From the NCBI GenBank assembly GCA_907163375.1, contig CAJQUW010007770.1, forward strand, positions 124,001-188,000: a DNA stretch of 64,000 nt. Reading direction: 5' to 3'. The notes below the pieces were generated by a model that was not told where the DNA came from, did no database searches, and saw only the letters and a list, made by a program, of their open reading frames with translations. This document shows, piece after piece, positions 50,525 to 63,392 of this stretch (its first letter is position 1; every line of letters begins with the position of its first letter). Origin of the DNA: Prostheceraeus crozeri (Eukaryota; Platyhelminthes; Polycladida; Euryleptidae). A program made the position numbers and the translations under genes.

Positions 50525-51298
50525 CTGTGGGAACGAATCTTGCGGAAAGCTGGTGAATGTCAGCTACAGTTCAATCATAATCTCAGCACATTCACTTGCG
50601 AAGTTCGCCATCGACCATTCACGAATTTGCGTTCTATACCGCCTTTTCTTCTGACTGTTATTTTCTCTACTAATCCTCTTCTCCTGCCAATGTTCTATTT
50701 CCCCTCATCTCCTTACAATTGTCCACATGTGTCCTATAGTTTATTTATCAAATACATGAAAGTGCAGATTAACTTTTATATTGACGATGCACTAGAGCAT
50801 CTGTTTAAATCATTTTTGCATAACATTTCCTAACATTCTATAATTTACAACACAAACAAATATTTGAATCATTTCATAGTATTCACTGCAACATTTATGG
50901 AAGGTAAATACTTTATTAGTTTACGCTTTTATGAATTTTAGAAAGGTTCCCTTTTAACAGATCAGACTGAGTATACAATGTATTTTCATATGAAGGTAAT
51001 ATACGAACATTACTACTTACTGCTAATAAGTTACTACAATATTCACTATTTCGTCGGTTGGCGAAAAATCAGCTTAAAATATCAAACAAACATCTATCAG
51101 TTAGGTATAGTAATTTACTCGTCACCTACCACTTTTGGATTTTAGACGCATTTTTTTTTAAATGAAGGCAACTCTTACATTTTGCAAAATTTTGTTACGC
51201 AATTGAGCAAAAAACAAATTTAGCCACAAAATCGCTAACCTACCAGATAATCTCTTCATATCAGCGAGCGAGGTCGTAACAGGGTACTCGCACATAGA
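50525..51298 (+). repeat. ~800-bp dispersed repeat, copy 2
   Basis: Same order of blocks as 48,921-49,740 (AAAGCTGG, GTCAGCTACA, ATTCACTATTTCG, AGCGAGCGAGGTC). The Tc1-type element lies between the two copies. Confidence 0.7.
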
Positions 51299-52315
51299 AT
51301 TTTATCTTCTTACAAACCTTAACTGTTATAAATAAAAACACACATATTCTTTCGATGCATGAAATAAGCCTCTATTCCACAGTAATGAAAACAAGCGAAA
51401 AACGTGACTCTGTACAATGTTTTGAGAGTTCTTTAAACATCAAGATTATGAAAATACCAAATCTCTGTATGGCTGACTTCGTCAAGTCTTCAGAAGGTTC
51501 TTGTAAAACAAATCACAATATCGATATATTGACATTTAGGAAAATAAGATCACAACCAACATGAGCTCGACTTTATGATACAAGTATATACATGCTCAAT
51601 TTACAAAACATCCTTCTTCTTTTAGTGCAATTCAGTGTTGGACATACATTTGGGAATGGCTGGAAGCGTGCTTAGAACCACCGATCGTAAAATTATTGTT
51701 TAAAAATTATTTATGCTTTTTTAAGATGAATTATTCATGTTACTTACTATGAACCATAGTCTGTCACCTTTGAAGAATAATTTCCTCAGTTTTCTATATT
51801 GTGGGATCCTATTCTCATTAGGAGTCACCAAAGACTGCAGTCGACTTTACTGTGAGCCTCATCGTGGACTGCTCTCGACAATCGATTTCTTTTATTTGAT
51901 CGACTTCTCGTAACTTTTATTGCACACAATGAACTCGGTTTGTGTTCATGTTGCTGTGAGAGTATAAGTCACAAAGCAATCGTTTCTAGGTAAATCTTTC
52001 ACTATAAAAATTTGGAAATTTTGTATATGATACTTTTTGTATCAGATGGATAAGTAGCGATATTTCAAATGTGCTGGCGCTGGTCAAATTACTTGGAATT
52101 GAAAGGGTTATAACTTGTGGATTTTTTCTTAAATTGCATGCATTTTAGCAATTTTCAAGTACTGCTTGACTTCCTTCTATCCACCTATTGTCGCTGATCT
52201 ATTGAAATGAGTTGATAACATACTTGCATTTGGTAAAGAACTTCTTCAGCATAAAGATTAATTATCATTTTTCTTCCTTATCAAGGTTTCAATCAAGACG
52301 GGCAATGCTAAAATA
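51299..52315. other. No gene seen
   Basis: AT-rich spacer with short unsupported ORFs only. Confidence 0.4.
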
Positions 52316-53349
52316 CGAGGGGCGTACGAAAAGTTCGTGACGTTTGTCTCTCCTATCTATAGACGGGTCATTTGGCCCCAAAGTGCATACCGAGATATTT
52401 CTTTTAGTAGTCAGTTGCATTTCACATGAAAAAAGAAAAATTTTAACTTCCATTTGCTACAAATATTTCATAATTAAAATTTAAAGAAACCTAAAGCTCT
52501 TTTTTCGATTGGGTTTAATAAATTTTTCTACTTTTGCCTATCTCTTCTTTCGTTTCTTCATTCCTCCTTCAAATCAAATCCTGCGGAAATTTCCTTTGCG
52601 AATTTCGCTATCTCTTTATCCTTTTAACCATTGAAAACGAATACCCCGATTGCCCACTTCATCGGACCGCATGAGGTGAAAGTCGTAGTCTCCTCCAAAA
52701 CATTCGTCATCCAGAAGTCAAGAGCAAAGAAGATAGAGGAGTTGTTGAGGGAGGCGCCTTTCTGTTAGTCGCCTCGCGGGCTTTGGTACCAACGAGCCGG
52801 AGCCTTGGGACTACTCAAGGCGGTCTTGTCAGAGCGTCGCTCAAACAGTCCCCATGCGAAGTCCTCCATACTTTTCCTCCATTTTCATCAAATGTTAGAT
52901 CAGTGTTGTCAGATCAGATCAGGCTGCCAATCCAAATTTCCATTTTTTGGTTGTGGCTTGAATGGCCTGGATGGATGGCAACGCACTCCAACTTCCATTG
53001 ATTTCCGGTCCCTTGGAACATTTGGTTGCTTGATGCTCTTCTTGCAGGAGCATTGTCTCGAAGAATCCGTTTAGTCACGCGATCGGGTTGGTGTTTCCCA
53101 CGACCTTGGACAGAAAGAGCAGACAAAGATGTCCAAAGTCGATTTGCGAAGTCACTTATGCTGACAAAAGTAAAATTGCTTCTCACTACTTACGGGCTTA
53201 AGTCATAGTCTCTAATGTTACACGACATCAATACAACATTACAGGCAAGGAGCAACAACGAGATTGTTACAACGATTTAACGATGGTAATAAAAAGAAAA
53301 TTGGGGTAATTAAAATCATGGTAATTTTGGCGTCCACGAACTTTGGCCG
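52316..53349 (-). mobile_element. Decayed mariner-like element (~1.03 kb)
   Basis: The left end CGAGGGGCGTACGAAAAGTT after TA, and the right end (inverted CGGCCAAAGTTCGTGGACG) before TA, are imperfect inverted repeats. On the minus strand, near 53,040-53,110, RDNAPARRAS resembles the HDNAxxH-type catalytic block of mariner transposases. Frames are broken by many stops, so it is inactive. Confidence 0.65.
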
Positions 53350-53387
53350 TATATTTGACTTAACGTCACTGTGAATTGTACACCGGT

Positions 53388-53605
53388 TCAAAACAGTTAA
53401 AGTAACTGTTAAACTTCACAGAAAAAATCCGTAAATATCTGTTAAAATGATGACGTCACAAGATGATGCGTGATGACGTAACAGTTAATAAATTCCATCC
53501 ATATTAGATGAAACGTCTGTTTTTACGGATATTTACAGTTCAGACTGTAGAAAACCGTGAAACCAATTTCAGCTGTTAACTTTAACGGATATTTACGGTT
53601 TACAG
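53388..53605. repeat. AT-rich inverted-repeat segment with TGACGTCA/TGACGTAA sites
   Basis: TCCGTAAATATCTGTTA and TAACGGATATTTACGG lie in opposite orientations around a centre with ATGATGACGTCAC and GTGATGACGTAAC. It may be a small MITE that carries CRE-like palindromes. Confidence 0.45.
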
Positions 53606-55690
53606 TTTACAGTATAGTATCCACAATGGCAAAACGTATCTTAAGGCTGATAAAACCAGCTATTTGACTAGCATTTACTCAAAGCTATTCAAACCATGTC
53701 CAACCCTGATGCGAGTTATCAACTACGCATTTAGATTGTTTATTGAACCAATACTCCTCTTTCAATGATGACTCATATATACAAAGCACATCGTGCATGA
53801 AAGTGTTCTTCGTATTCGCTCTGATGACAAAATTACACGGTAATTTACAAATGATTTACAAAAATACTTCATGAGCACCAATCCTGAAATGATCATATTG
53901 CACTATTTTGTTTTAATATCTACAACAACACTCGCTTTCCGGATACGACGCTGGCGATGCCAAAAAGCTCATGTATACAGCAATTGCTCTACTTGAACAC
54001 GAAGGGTACTTGTCAATCAACTGCTATGGCGAAAATGAAATCGCTTTCACAACCAAAAATAACCACATTTGTTGAATGGAATACATAGGCATTTCATAAA
54101 GAACGATGTCGCGACTTCAGGACATTTAGATTGCACAGGTCATTCAACTGCAAACGTCACCCAGTCACACAGTCCAAGAGACAGAGGTTGAAGCTTGATG
54201 ATTGAAAAGAATCATAATTGCTTATTCACTATAATTGTAGTTGCATCTTGTATTCTATATCTTAATGTTTTATTCATTGACTTGTGACTCCCATTTGGAA
54301 GTACTAAGCAAAAAATATATCCTCATATTAATTTTCGTTTTCTGATCTCGAAATGTCGGGGAATTATATGATGGAATCTCGCGAGGTTTTCGCGATTTGT
54401 CAACTAGTGAATAATCCACATTACTCTCTGGATCAGGGTTTTCCTTGGAGCAATTTTTCAGGACAACCTTAACTGTGATATGACAATTTCATATGTACTT
54501 TAAGTGGAAGGACAACATTTCTCCACAAAATGTCATTCTTGCTTCCGCTGTGATTGTCAATGGGGAATGTATTTGTTTTTCCTCTGGCTCTTGGACTTAT
54601 TTAACATTTCGATTACAAAGCAAGACAGTATACTAGCTGTTCAAAGCTGCCAATTGGTGAGAACTTGAAAATTAGAGGTTATTTGAGAAGTAGAATTCTC
54701 AATCTTAGAGTAAGTATTCATTTAGGTAGAGTAACAACTCAATAGCAACAATATCGAAAATGTGATAATATACCTTTGCGCTTCCAATTTGGTCAAATGT
54801 AATTTCGGTTGAATGAACTCTCTTCGATGTCAGTATAACACAGCATGTGAGGTGTGCATTTTTTGCTGCTGTTGAGAAATTGGGAAAGGAATTGGCTATC
54901 AAAGTATTAGCTAATGCACGACAGCGTCCATTAACCAACGTAATGCTACAATCCACTGTGCATCATGACCCCACGCTGCACTCATCGCAATTCAATTGAA
55001 TCTATAGCGATGGACATTAGAAAAAAATGATGAGTACTTATCCACGGTATTGAAGACGCGAAGGATTCATGTGCATTTGCATGACCACTGATCAACCTAC
55101 TGTAAAACTTTTCTGCACAATATCAGTAGATAAATGTCATAATAAATGCGATAATAATTCGATTTCTATGTCTAGAGATAACAAGGTTCTGGCATACCGA
55201 TTACAGGAATCTCAAAGTGAATGCTATCTAATCGCTGTTTATCAAAATGTATTTTTTCTATTTCTATGTCCTGAAATAAACGTTTGCATGCACCGAATGC
55301 ATGATATACAACTACAGTGCGATAAAAGATTTTAACAGCCACGTAGCGATAAATCATTTGATAAATATAAACATAGTAATGCGTCACATGAACGTCGTGC
55401 AATAATATTTATCAAATAAGTTCTACTTCTCTTATTTCATTAATACTCGGCATGCGAAATTTTGACCGTGTAATGGTCATGTAGCATTAATATAGAGTCC
55501 TTAAAAAGCGCTACCTTAGCGCTGTTTATCAATACAGATGAATAATGGTTTGCAAATTCTTCGAGTCACTGACAACGATGGATTGGAGAGTTATTTTTTA
55601 AAGAAATGCTTTAATGGATGTGGCTATTGCTACGGATTAGCCTTCTCAATAAAAATATTCCGTTCTTGCGCTTGTCTTTGTTGTGACAAC
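53606..55690. other. No gene seen
   Basis: AT-rich, short ORFs only; no motif I could support. Confidence 0.4.
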
Positions 55691-55694
55691 TGTT

Positions 55695-55979
55695 AGGGTT
55701 AGACCACACGACGATCTTTTGAGCCGCGCTGTGAAAATGTTTGTATGTGTTTCAATCGGAGCGGCCACACTAGTAGCTCCAGCTGCGCTCCGGCAGCTTG
55801 TCACAGCTTGCTTCGAGCTGCGTTAATTTCTCTCAATTATCACAGCTCAAAGCTCGAGGGGTGGGGTGAAACAAGCGGTAATCAAGCTGTACCGTTCATC
55901 ATGTGGCCGCAAAGCTGGAAGCTTGACGGCGGTATCTCGCTGCTAGCTTTAAAGCGCGGCTCGTCATGAGGCCTTACCC
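55695..55979. mobile_element. GC-rich MITE with GGGTTAGACC/GGGTAAGGCC termini
   Basis: Ends are inverted GGGTTAGACCACACGACGA and (right complement) GGGTAAGGCCTCATGACGA, followed by GAGCCGCGCT. The ~285-bp interior has several AGCTTG/CAAGCT and GCAGCTT words that can fold. It is markedly GC-richer than its surroundings. Confidence 0.65.
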
Positions 55980-57200
55980 CTACGGTATGACAGCAAGTTC
56001 GAGTAAAATATTGTTATTGACATTTAAGATATAAGTGGGACAAAATAGTATTCATATAAAACATAAAACCTGATTTATTGAAGAATGTTTTAATACATGA
56101 CACATTTATATTTATATGTCACATATAATTAAATGGAATTTTGAACAGAACTACTTATAATTTTAAACATTTATAGCTCAATTCAACACAATTATTTCAT
56201 TGACCCTAATGCATTCTGTTAATCAATAATTTAAACAAGTGCAATCCTCACATAGGCTATCCGCAGAGACGCTTTAAAAAATAGGCTATTAACTAAATTT
56301 CCTAAGTTTGCGCAGTTGAAAATATAACCAAGAGGTAGAAGAAGTTTTCAATTTTTGGCATGTTGCGAGAATCAAAATTATGTTGCTGTTTATGAAATTT
56401 CTTTGATAATCAATCCCTTCAAGCTAAATCCTTTAAGATCCCTATCAGTAGATTTCGATTTCATTTGACATGCTATACTTAAATTCGTAGCGGCACCAAG
56501 ATAGCATATAAACACAAATCAAACAAAGCCCTTAAACATTGATCAAATACTTTTCGCAGGATAGGCCTACTTATCGCGATTTTAGGCGCATGAGCTTATA
56601 AGCGAAAACCGCTTGTTTTCATTGTGATACAGATGTGCATTTTGTTCGCTTATAAGCGCATGCGCTAACATCCGAATATTAGAGCACCCTAGTCAATATT
56701 ATTTCTTGTCTCTCCCTGTAGCTTATATGATCATAGGAACCTCCATGTACAGCAGCATAATGAAATTTAGCCATCAATTTTTCGCTAACAATAATTCTCA
56801 TTTTACATGTTGAATTCCGATTCCAATGGCAACATTCATTCAAATCATGAAACCTATGTAGGTATTGTACTTCAAATAATGCCTTAACCGTCACTAATTA
56901 CGTCATGAAGTACCAGTAGCCTATAATGTGATCTTACCGTGAAATAGCGAAGATAAATGTTGATGTGTTTGATTATAGATAATAGGTTATATGATAATAG
57001 GTTAAAACATGGTTTAGTAGATAATTAGCGGTATTGATGTTTGATTATTTCTAAAATGTCTTCTCTTACTTTGATGAAATGAATAATGGTAAGGTTTACA
57101 TGGATTAGTAGTGCAACTTTTAGGTATATTGTTAGCTGGCTTAATTGTCAAGATCCATACACGTAGACCTAAGCATATTTAATGCATGATTTAGCAAGGC
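55980..57200. other. No gene; one short palindrome
   Basis: 56,565-56,680 contains inverted GGCGCATGAGCTTATAAGCG / CGCTTATAAGCGCATGCGCT, also found near 58,948-58,970. No exon is supported. Confidence 0.4.
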
Positions 57201-57284
57201 TTTCTATGCCCACAGGTTAATAAGTTCCACGAAGCAGGTAATTATTTTCCTGATTGGAAATTATTAACCTGGTGCAGACTTCTA

Positions 57285-57415
57285 TGGAAAAGTAGTGCAT
57301 TATAATAGATAATGCATAGATTTCTTCGATCATTATTTGTCATAATAGCCTGAAGCCTTCGGCTCTCGGTAATTATAGCAAATAATGACCTCAAATCTAT
57401 GCATTATCTATTTCA
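57285..57415. mobile_element. Palindromic MITE (GAAGCCTTCGGC centre)
   Basis: Arms AGATAATGCATAGATTTCTT / TCAAATCTATGCATTATCTA with ATTATTTG/CAAATAAT fold around GCCTTCGGCTCTCGG. Confidence 0.65.
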
Positions 57416-59777
57416 TAAGTTAATTGTCATGAAATTTTGCTACCAAGTAATTTAAAACAAAAATAGTTATTTTCTTGAGAGAAGAAATATTAACTTTTCC
57501 TCCCCAGATATGTTGTACATCCGCAGCGAGGAATGGACAGATAGCTAAGGAAGGAAACGTTTATTTCCTCTCGAGAGAATGTAGCTTTTCATTCTGTGAT
57601 TTATAGATGTCTATTGCTCGTCATGAAATTGATGGCTATATCGCGAAATCTATGAATGAGCCATAGTCTATGAATGAGCAAATCAAGGGACTGTATTGAT
57701 ATTTTGGTAGTCTCTGTCTAATCATAGGGCTAATCATAAATTGTTTATAAACATAGAAATTAACAATACCATAGAAAGTCCTAGAATGGAAGTTGCATGA
57801 AAATTATAGCACACTCCGGGGGAACTTAGTTGGGGCAAAATGCAAATTTTGCGAGCTGGTTTCCTTATTTTCTGGTTGGCATTTATATTTATCAATCCAA
57901 TTTGTGAGTTGGATTGATGCCCCTTGTCTGAAGTTCATGTTCACAAAAGCAAAAGTGAATTTACAAAATACTCCAGCGACAGGATGACAAAGAAGGAAAT
58001 CCTTTAAAACGTTCTGTATGGTCATCATTTTGAAATATCGCTCCTATAATCTATCAAGAGTATAAGCAGACACATGTGCAACTTGTAATGTCGATTTACA
58101 GAACATGCACTGCTCCAGCTTGAAATCAGAGGCCAAGAAATCTCAGAGTGTTCATTTTACTTTGAAGGATTCGCCTGTTCATTATATTTGAACAGTTTTC
58201 AAAACCTTTGCATGCTTTCGAATATGAGCTTCCAAAATATCATCACACTATGTCATATAAATCATTTAGTGATAAATTGAAAAGTTCCAACGACATTTCA
58301 TTTATCTGATAAATGACTGTCGCTAAAGAAGCTTTCGATGTGTTTATTCCAGAAGAGCGCTAGGTTTCTTGACCGTTAGGAGGAGAAATTATCCAATAAT
58401 TATAATTATTATCTTTGAATTCTTGAGATGTTCTTACAAACAGCACACCGACCACATTCGATTATGTCTCTGAACAAAATTTCAATTCGTATTCCAGTGT
58501 TGAAAAAATTGAAAATAGTTGTCAATGACTCGTACAAATAGACACAGCATATTAATCCATGGAATAGTAGGTTATTTCACAAAAAACAATGCCACTATCT
58601 CACTTGCAATTCTCTTCATGAAAATCCTGTAATTTGCTGTCAACAACTTCCACAACCAACTTGGCAAATAGTCTGACTATGATACAATGTTTTAGATCGA
58701 ATATGATCTACAAACCATAGATTTTTCCATGTGCCATCATTGTACATAGGCAAGATATCGAACTTCCATTCTAGTGTATTATTATCTACTTCTATGTTTA
58801 TAAACTTCCATGATTTCATAGAAAAGTTAACTTTTTGATCACGTGGGACTGAAAAGTTGCTTTTTCGTCCCGACAGTTTGCAAGGAAGAGATATATTTTC
58901 ACTCTCACACAAAATGAAAATAATCTTGCGACTGATGCACTTTTTTATCTTATAAGCGCATGCGCTTAAAATCGCGATAATACGGTATTTCCCGCGCGGG
59001 CAATACTGTTCCTTCCAGGTCAAATAAAGCAATAAGATATCTATGACACATGCACGGAAACAAATAAAATTCCTTAAAAATGCCTGCATTGCTTTGAGTT
59101 GGCACTCTACCTAATAAATCCCTACTCCATGGTCTCAATAGAAGAAATTCCTTTATCTGGCAGTGACATGCTCACAAACAGGAGTTCGTGCAGTATCTAT
59201 TTCTATGTTTGACTGGGAAATCATGATTTTTACAAATTCCTGTGGGAATAAAATTGATCATTTCTCTCCCATTTCTGTCTGGATATTGTTGATCGAGTTC
59301 AGAGCATCTGGTTGTATTCACCATGTTGTTGTTATTCCGCACAGATTGGAGCATCGGTACTGACGTGAGACGCCGAGAAAATGACCTGAAAGATAATAAC
59401 CTGACGTTTACTTAAGTCAAAAATGAATATATAAGTTAATGGCAATCTTATCTCGATTTCAAAAAAGCAATCACAAACCACTCAACGATGGTTAGCACAA
59501 TAAAGAGTTTTGGCAGGCAATCTTTCTTGTCAGAATTTGAAATTTACTGATAACCAAATGTTATTCAGGGGAATCTGCAATGTTTAGCGAAGCAATTTTC
59601 GGATTATTAGTAGTCAAGCCACCGACAAAAGTTGCTAGTGCTCAGTCTAGCTAGCCTTGTCAATGGTGACTTAAACTTCATTCATGGGAAGATCTCTATT
59701 GAAATCATAATAATTGAAGCCTTTCTCGTTTAACACCACGAAATCTCAAGGCAAAAGTAATGTATTTCTAGAAAGCG
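57416..59777. other. No gene seen
   Basis: AT-rich with short ORFs. The minus-strand frame 58,640-59,089 has no recognisable domain. The word CTCTACCTAATAAATCCCTA near 59,105 is a trace of the repeat at 18.2 kb. Confidence 0.4.
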
Positions 59778-59942
59778 GGCATTAAGTAATGGATAGAGGA
59801 TGGCTATGCGATTCTCTGGGATATAGAGAGGGAAATTATTTGATGAATCCCGAGGGCTTTAGCCCGAGGGATATATCAGATAATTTCACGAGCTATGTCA
59901 GAGAATCGTATAGCTATCCTCTATCCGTTATAAAGAATGCCA
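59778..59942. mobile_element. Palindromic MITE (GAGGGCTTTAGCCCGAGGG centre)
   Basis: Arms GGATAGAGGATGGCTATGCG-ATTCTCTG and their inverse meet at a GC-rich loop. About 165 bp, almost fully self-complementary. Confidence 0.75.
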
Positions 59943-60498
59943 GATTATTAGGATCATAGATATCCGCGATAGAATCCCTCTCTACCAAAATGTTCCCTGG
60001 GACCAAATTTTATCAGATATAGAAGAGATTCTGAAATACGATTCTACAGCTATGCAATAATCTGGTATACTTTATTTAGAATCAATGTCCGCCCGAAATA
60101 GACATTTACAATTATGATAAATGCAATAACTGTGGACATATACAAATCATGCAACACTGTGTCATAACAATTGGATATCTACTATAATTCAATGTCTTTC
60201 AATTCAGCCTATGAGGTTATTGACACCTTGATAGTCAATAGATTTCTATATAACATGTTTGTGGGATAACATGGAATTTCTAATGAATGATATAACTCGT
60301 TTGAATTTCATTTAAAGCATAGTATGATGGATTCCTTGTTAAATATAATATATAGCTCGAGCTCTCCTCTCACGCTGTACGGAGGCAGTTTAGTCCTTGT
60401 TTTTTTATAACTTTTTATATTGTTTTATAGTGTGTATGTACATCATTCTATCTCTGTAAATGAAAAGCATGGATAGAATATCATATTCATAGAAATGC

Positions 60499-61283
60499 TG
60501 TTAGATTACAGCATGGCTGAAAGGGTTGCTAACCCATTAACAGAGGCGAATAAATATCTATTGTAGTGAATGCTGTGCGGCATTATTTCATTGACGCCGT
60601 CCCAAAACCGGCAACAATCGTTGTTGTTGCCGGCTTCTGAATTAAAGACCACTGTCTATATATGTAGCCAGAAACTTCCACAGACTTCTGCATGTGCATG
60701 AATCATAGTACGCATTCACTACAATAGTAATCATGTCTAGCTGTTTCAAGCATCAATGATCCTTGCAGCCTCGGCTGTACGAATCATTGATGCTTTCAAA
60801 ATCTAGACATGATTGATATATTGACCGAGGGCGCAGTCTGATCAATAGATATTTATTGGTCGAGGTTGATTTGGTTCAACATCCCTTTCAGCCATGCTCT
60901 AACTTATTTAAAGCATAGTAATTACTCAAGCATGCGACTCGACAAGATCTCTATGCAAAGTGATGTAGAGATCCACAGACACTTTCCAATACTTTGAATT
61001 TCAAAATCACTTCATCATTGTGTGTTAGCATTTCGACTTACTGCTTCCATCGAAATTTCATTTATGATTGGTCTAATCTGAGACTTAAATTCATTAATTC
61101 TTTGATTAATAAGTTCGATTGATATGTATTCTTTGATTAATTGCCCTTGGGCTGTTAAGGATTTTTTCTAAATTTTCTATGTTAAATATATCACTGTTAT
61201 CACTCGGGCTCTGCCCTCGGTCATTAGATATTTATTATTCTCTGTTAATTTGTTAGCAATCCTTTCAGCCATGCTGTAACCTA
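60499..61283. mobile_element. Composite palindromic element with three copies of one terminus
   Basis: The terminus TACAGCATGGCTGAAAGG plus AATAAATATCTA occurs at 60,505 (direct) and inverted at about 60,840-60,905 and 61,210-61,283. The first two bound a palindrome centred near GCAGCCTCGGCTG (60,767); the third makes a longer nested foldback. Confidence 0.65.
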
Positions 61284-62410
61284 TACAAAAGCCAATGAAT
61301 TTTTGCGGGCATTAATTGAGATTTCCTTGGTCATCTAAGGATCACCCATCCTTAGGCATCTAGCAATATGATAACATCTATCTAATCCAATGGTACTGGG
61401 TGACCCACAAGTCATTCCGGGATTTTAATTTAATGTGTCTGAGTCATAATTCTATACATCAAGCTGTTTCTTAAATATGACTTACTTACCATACATATGA
61501 AAGTTTTTATAGATCAGCATCAGTTACTAGTACGATGTACATTGTGCTATGAAAACGGTATTTTTACTGTTTGGTCTTTCTTTATCATTCGAAAATGCTT
61601 TTTCGGGACGATGATCGAATGCATGCGTTGTTATGATGATAAAAGTGACTGTTCAATGACATTGGTTTTTATTTTTGCTTTGATATCATGCTTTTTGTGC
61701 TCATTTTAGAATTTCCTAGAAAATGAAATTATATATGTAAAGACAAGCATGTACACATTTGGAAGTCAATAAACATTGGCTTCATTGTCTTCTCGGTGAA
61801 TTTGATAAGTATTAATTGCACATTTTATGCAATAATATTCTGTATAAATTATATACACAGCAGTGTAAGACGCGATCGCAATATAAACAACTTTCATGCT
61901 TTGACTCGGTTCTATTATTCAGCTAATTTGACGCAACTAAGTGTCGTTACGTGCGTTCGTGTGAGCGATATAAATATGTCTGAAATATGACTTATCTTTC
62001 CAATTCGTTGAAGTGTGATTCTAGGCATTAGTTTGTCCTGTCTATCATCTCATCAACTGCTGTTTGAAATGATTAGGACTCCAATCCCTGGATTGAGATT
62101 TTAACAAAGCCCATTGAGAAGGAAAAGGTACGAAAAATTGACGAAGACAAAACTGACACAAATTTGCTCGCAACAAATATCTCCTCTTCACACCTCGTCA
62201 GCGTTACAATGACCGACTGATGAGAAGTTTGATTAATGACTGTAAATTGAATTCAAGCATGTCATTTGCTAGACCCCTATTTGCAAGGATAGTCAATAAA
62301 AGCATGAATTGACATTATTGGCTTATGCCGAAGGACACTACATCGGGATTAGGATGAGAGGTAATCCCGGGATTGAGATATTGAGAAGGAATTCTTCCAG
62401 TTTGCTCATA
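61284..62410. other. No gene seen
   Basis: AT-rich, short ORFs only. Confidence 0.4.
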
Positions 62411-63141
62411 GTTGTTCTAGTCCAGCAGCCAGAGCGAGTTTCTGCAGGGAACGAGGCCGAAAATGAGACTTTCACAGAGCGATGTACACCCTATGCCTAC
62501 TACGAATCGGCACGTCTGCCGAGTTCTAGTGATTTCCTCTTCTTGTCAGACAGGATCAAAGAAAAACACATGTAGATCCAATGGGACGCAGATAACAGCT
62601 TTTGGTTAAAATGAAATTTTCTATGTTTTCTCTGATTAAACGAAAATTCTAAGCACAGAGTCACAATTTTTGACATAGAATGTCTTCAGGTCATTTGCTA
62701 TGATGTGCATGTGCTATTATCATGCTTCTGATCGGCAATGGATGTGAGAATGTGGTTGAATGTGGATAAAGTCGTTCAAACTGGTTGTGTTTGCTGACAT
62801 TAAGAGGCTCGCCAAATCTATATGTGTTTAACTTTATAGACAGGAGTGCATGAAGATGAAAGAAAATGACCTGAAGACATTCCCTGTCAAAAATTATGAC
62901 TCTGGCCTTAGTACTTTTTGTCTAATCAGAGAAAACATAGAAATTCACTTCAGCCAAAAACTGCAATCTTCGGGCCATTGAATTTACATGTGTTTTTCTT
63001 TGGTCCTGTCTGACAAGAAGAGGAACTCACTAGAACCCGGCAGACATGCCGATTCACAGTAGGCATAGGGCGCACATCATTCTGTGAAAGTCTCATTTTC
63101 GACCTCGTTCACTGCAAAAACTCGTTATGGCTGCCGAACTA
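62411..63141. mobile_element. Foldback element, copy 3 (best preserved)
   Basis: Arms of about 300 bp (CAGAGCGAGTTTCTGCAGGG ... and the inverse ending CTGCAAAAACTCG) flank a ~100-bp loop. Both arms contain CTTCTTGTCAGACAGGA-type and CCTATGCCTACT-type words and a TTTCTATGTTTTCTCTGATT block. No transposase. Confidence 0.8.
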
Positions 63142-63299
63142 TTATTTGCGTCATTAGTTTATCTTACGACTATAGGGAATATCTACGATTGTTTAATCTC
63201 ACAATCCCCAGATTTTTCAGAATATTGGAATTACAATCAGTTAAATATCTAAATAGAATGACAACTATTAAGGCAATACAAGACACCAACACCCTTGAC

Positions 63300-63392
63300 T
63301 CCTCGACCGCACTCGCCTGACCCAGGAATCGAACCGATGTCCGCGGTGGAGACGAGCTCGCACCTTCTTCACTAGGCCACGCTGACGGTTCA
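63300..63392 (-). mobile_element. tRNA-derived SINE head
   Basis: On the minus strand: GTCAGCGTGGCCTAGTGAAG (A box TGGCCTAGTGA) and, about 45 bp further, B box GGTTCGATTCC. The acceptor stem does not pair, so it is a SINE rather than a tRNA gene. Confidence 0.7.

Noticed and set aside
58640..59089. 149-aa minus-strand frame
   Set aside because: No recognisable motif, no splice or promoter support; overlaps repeat-derived sequence.
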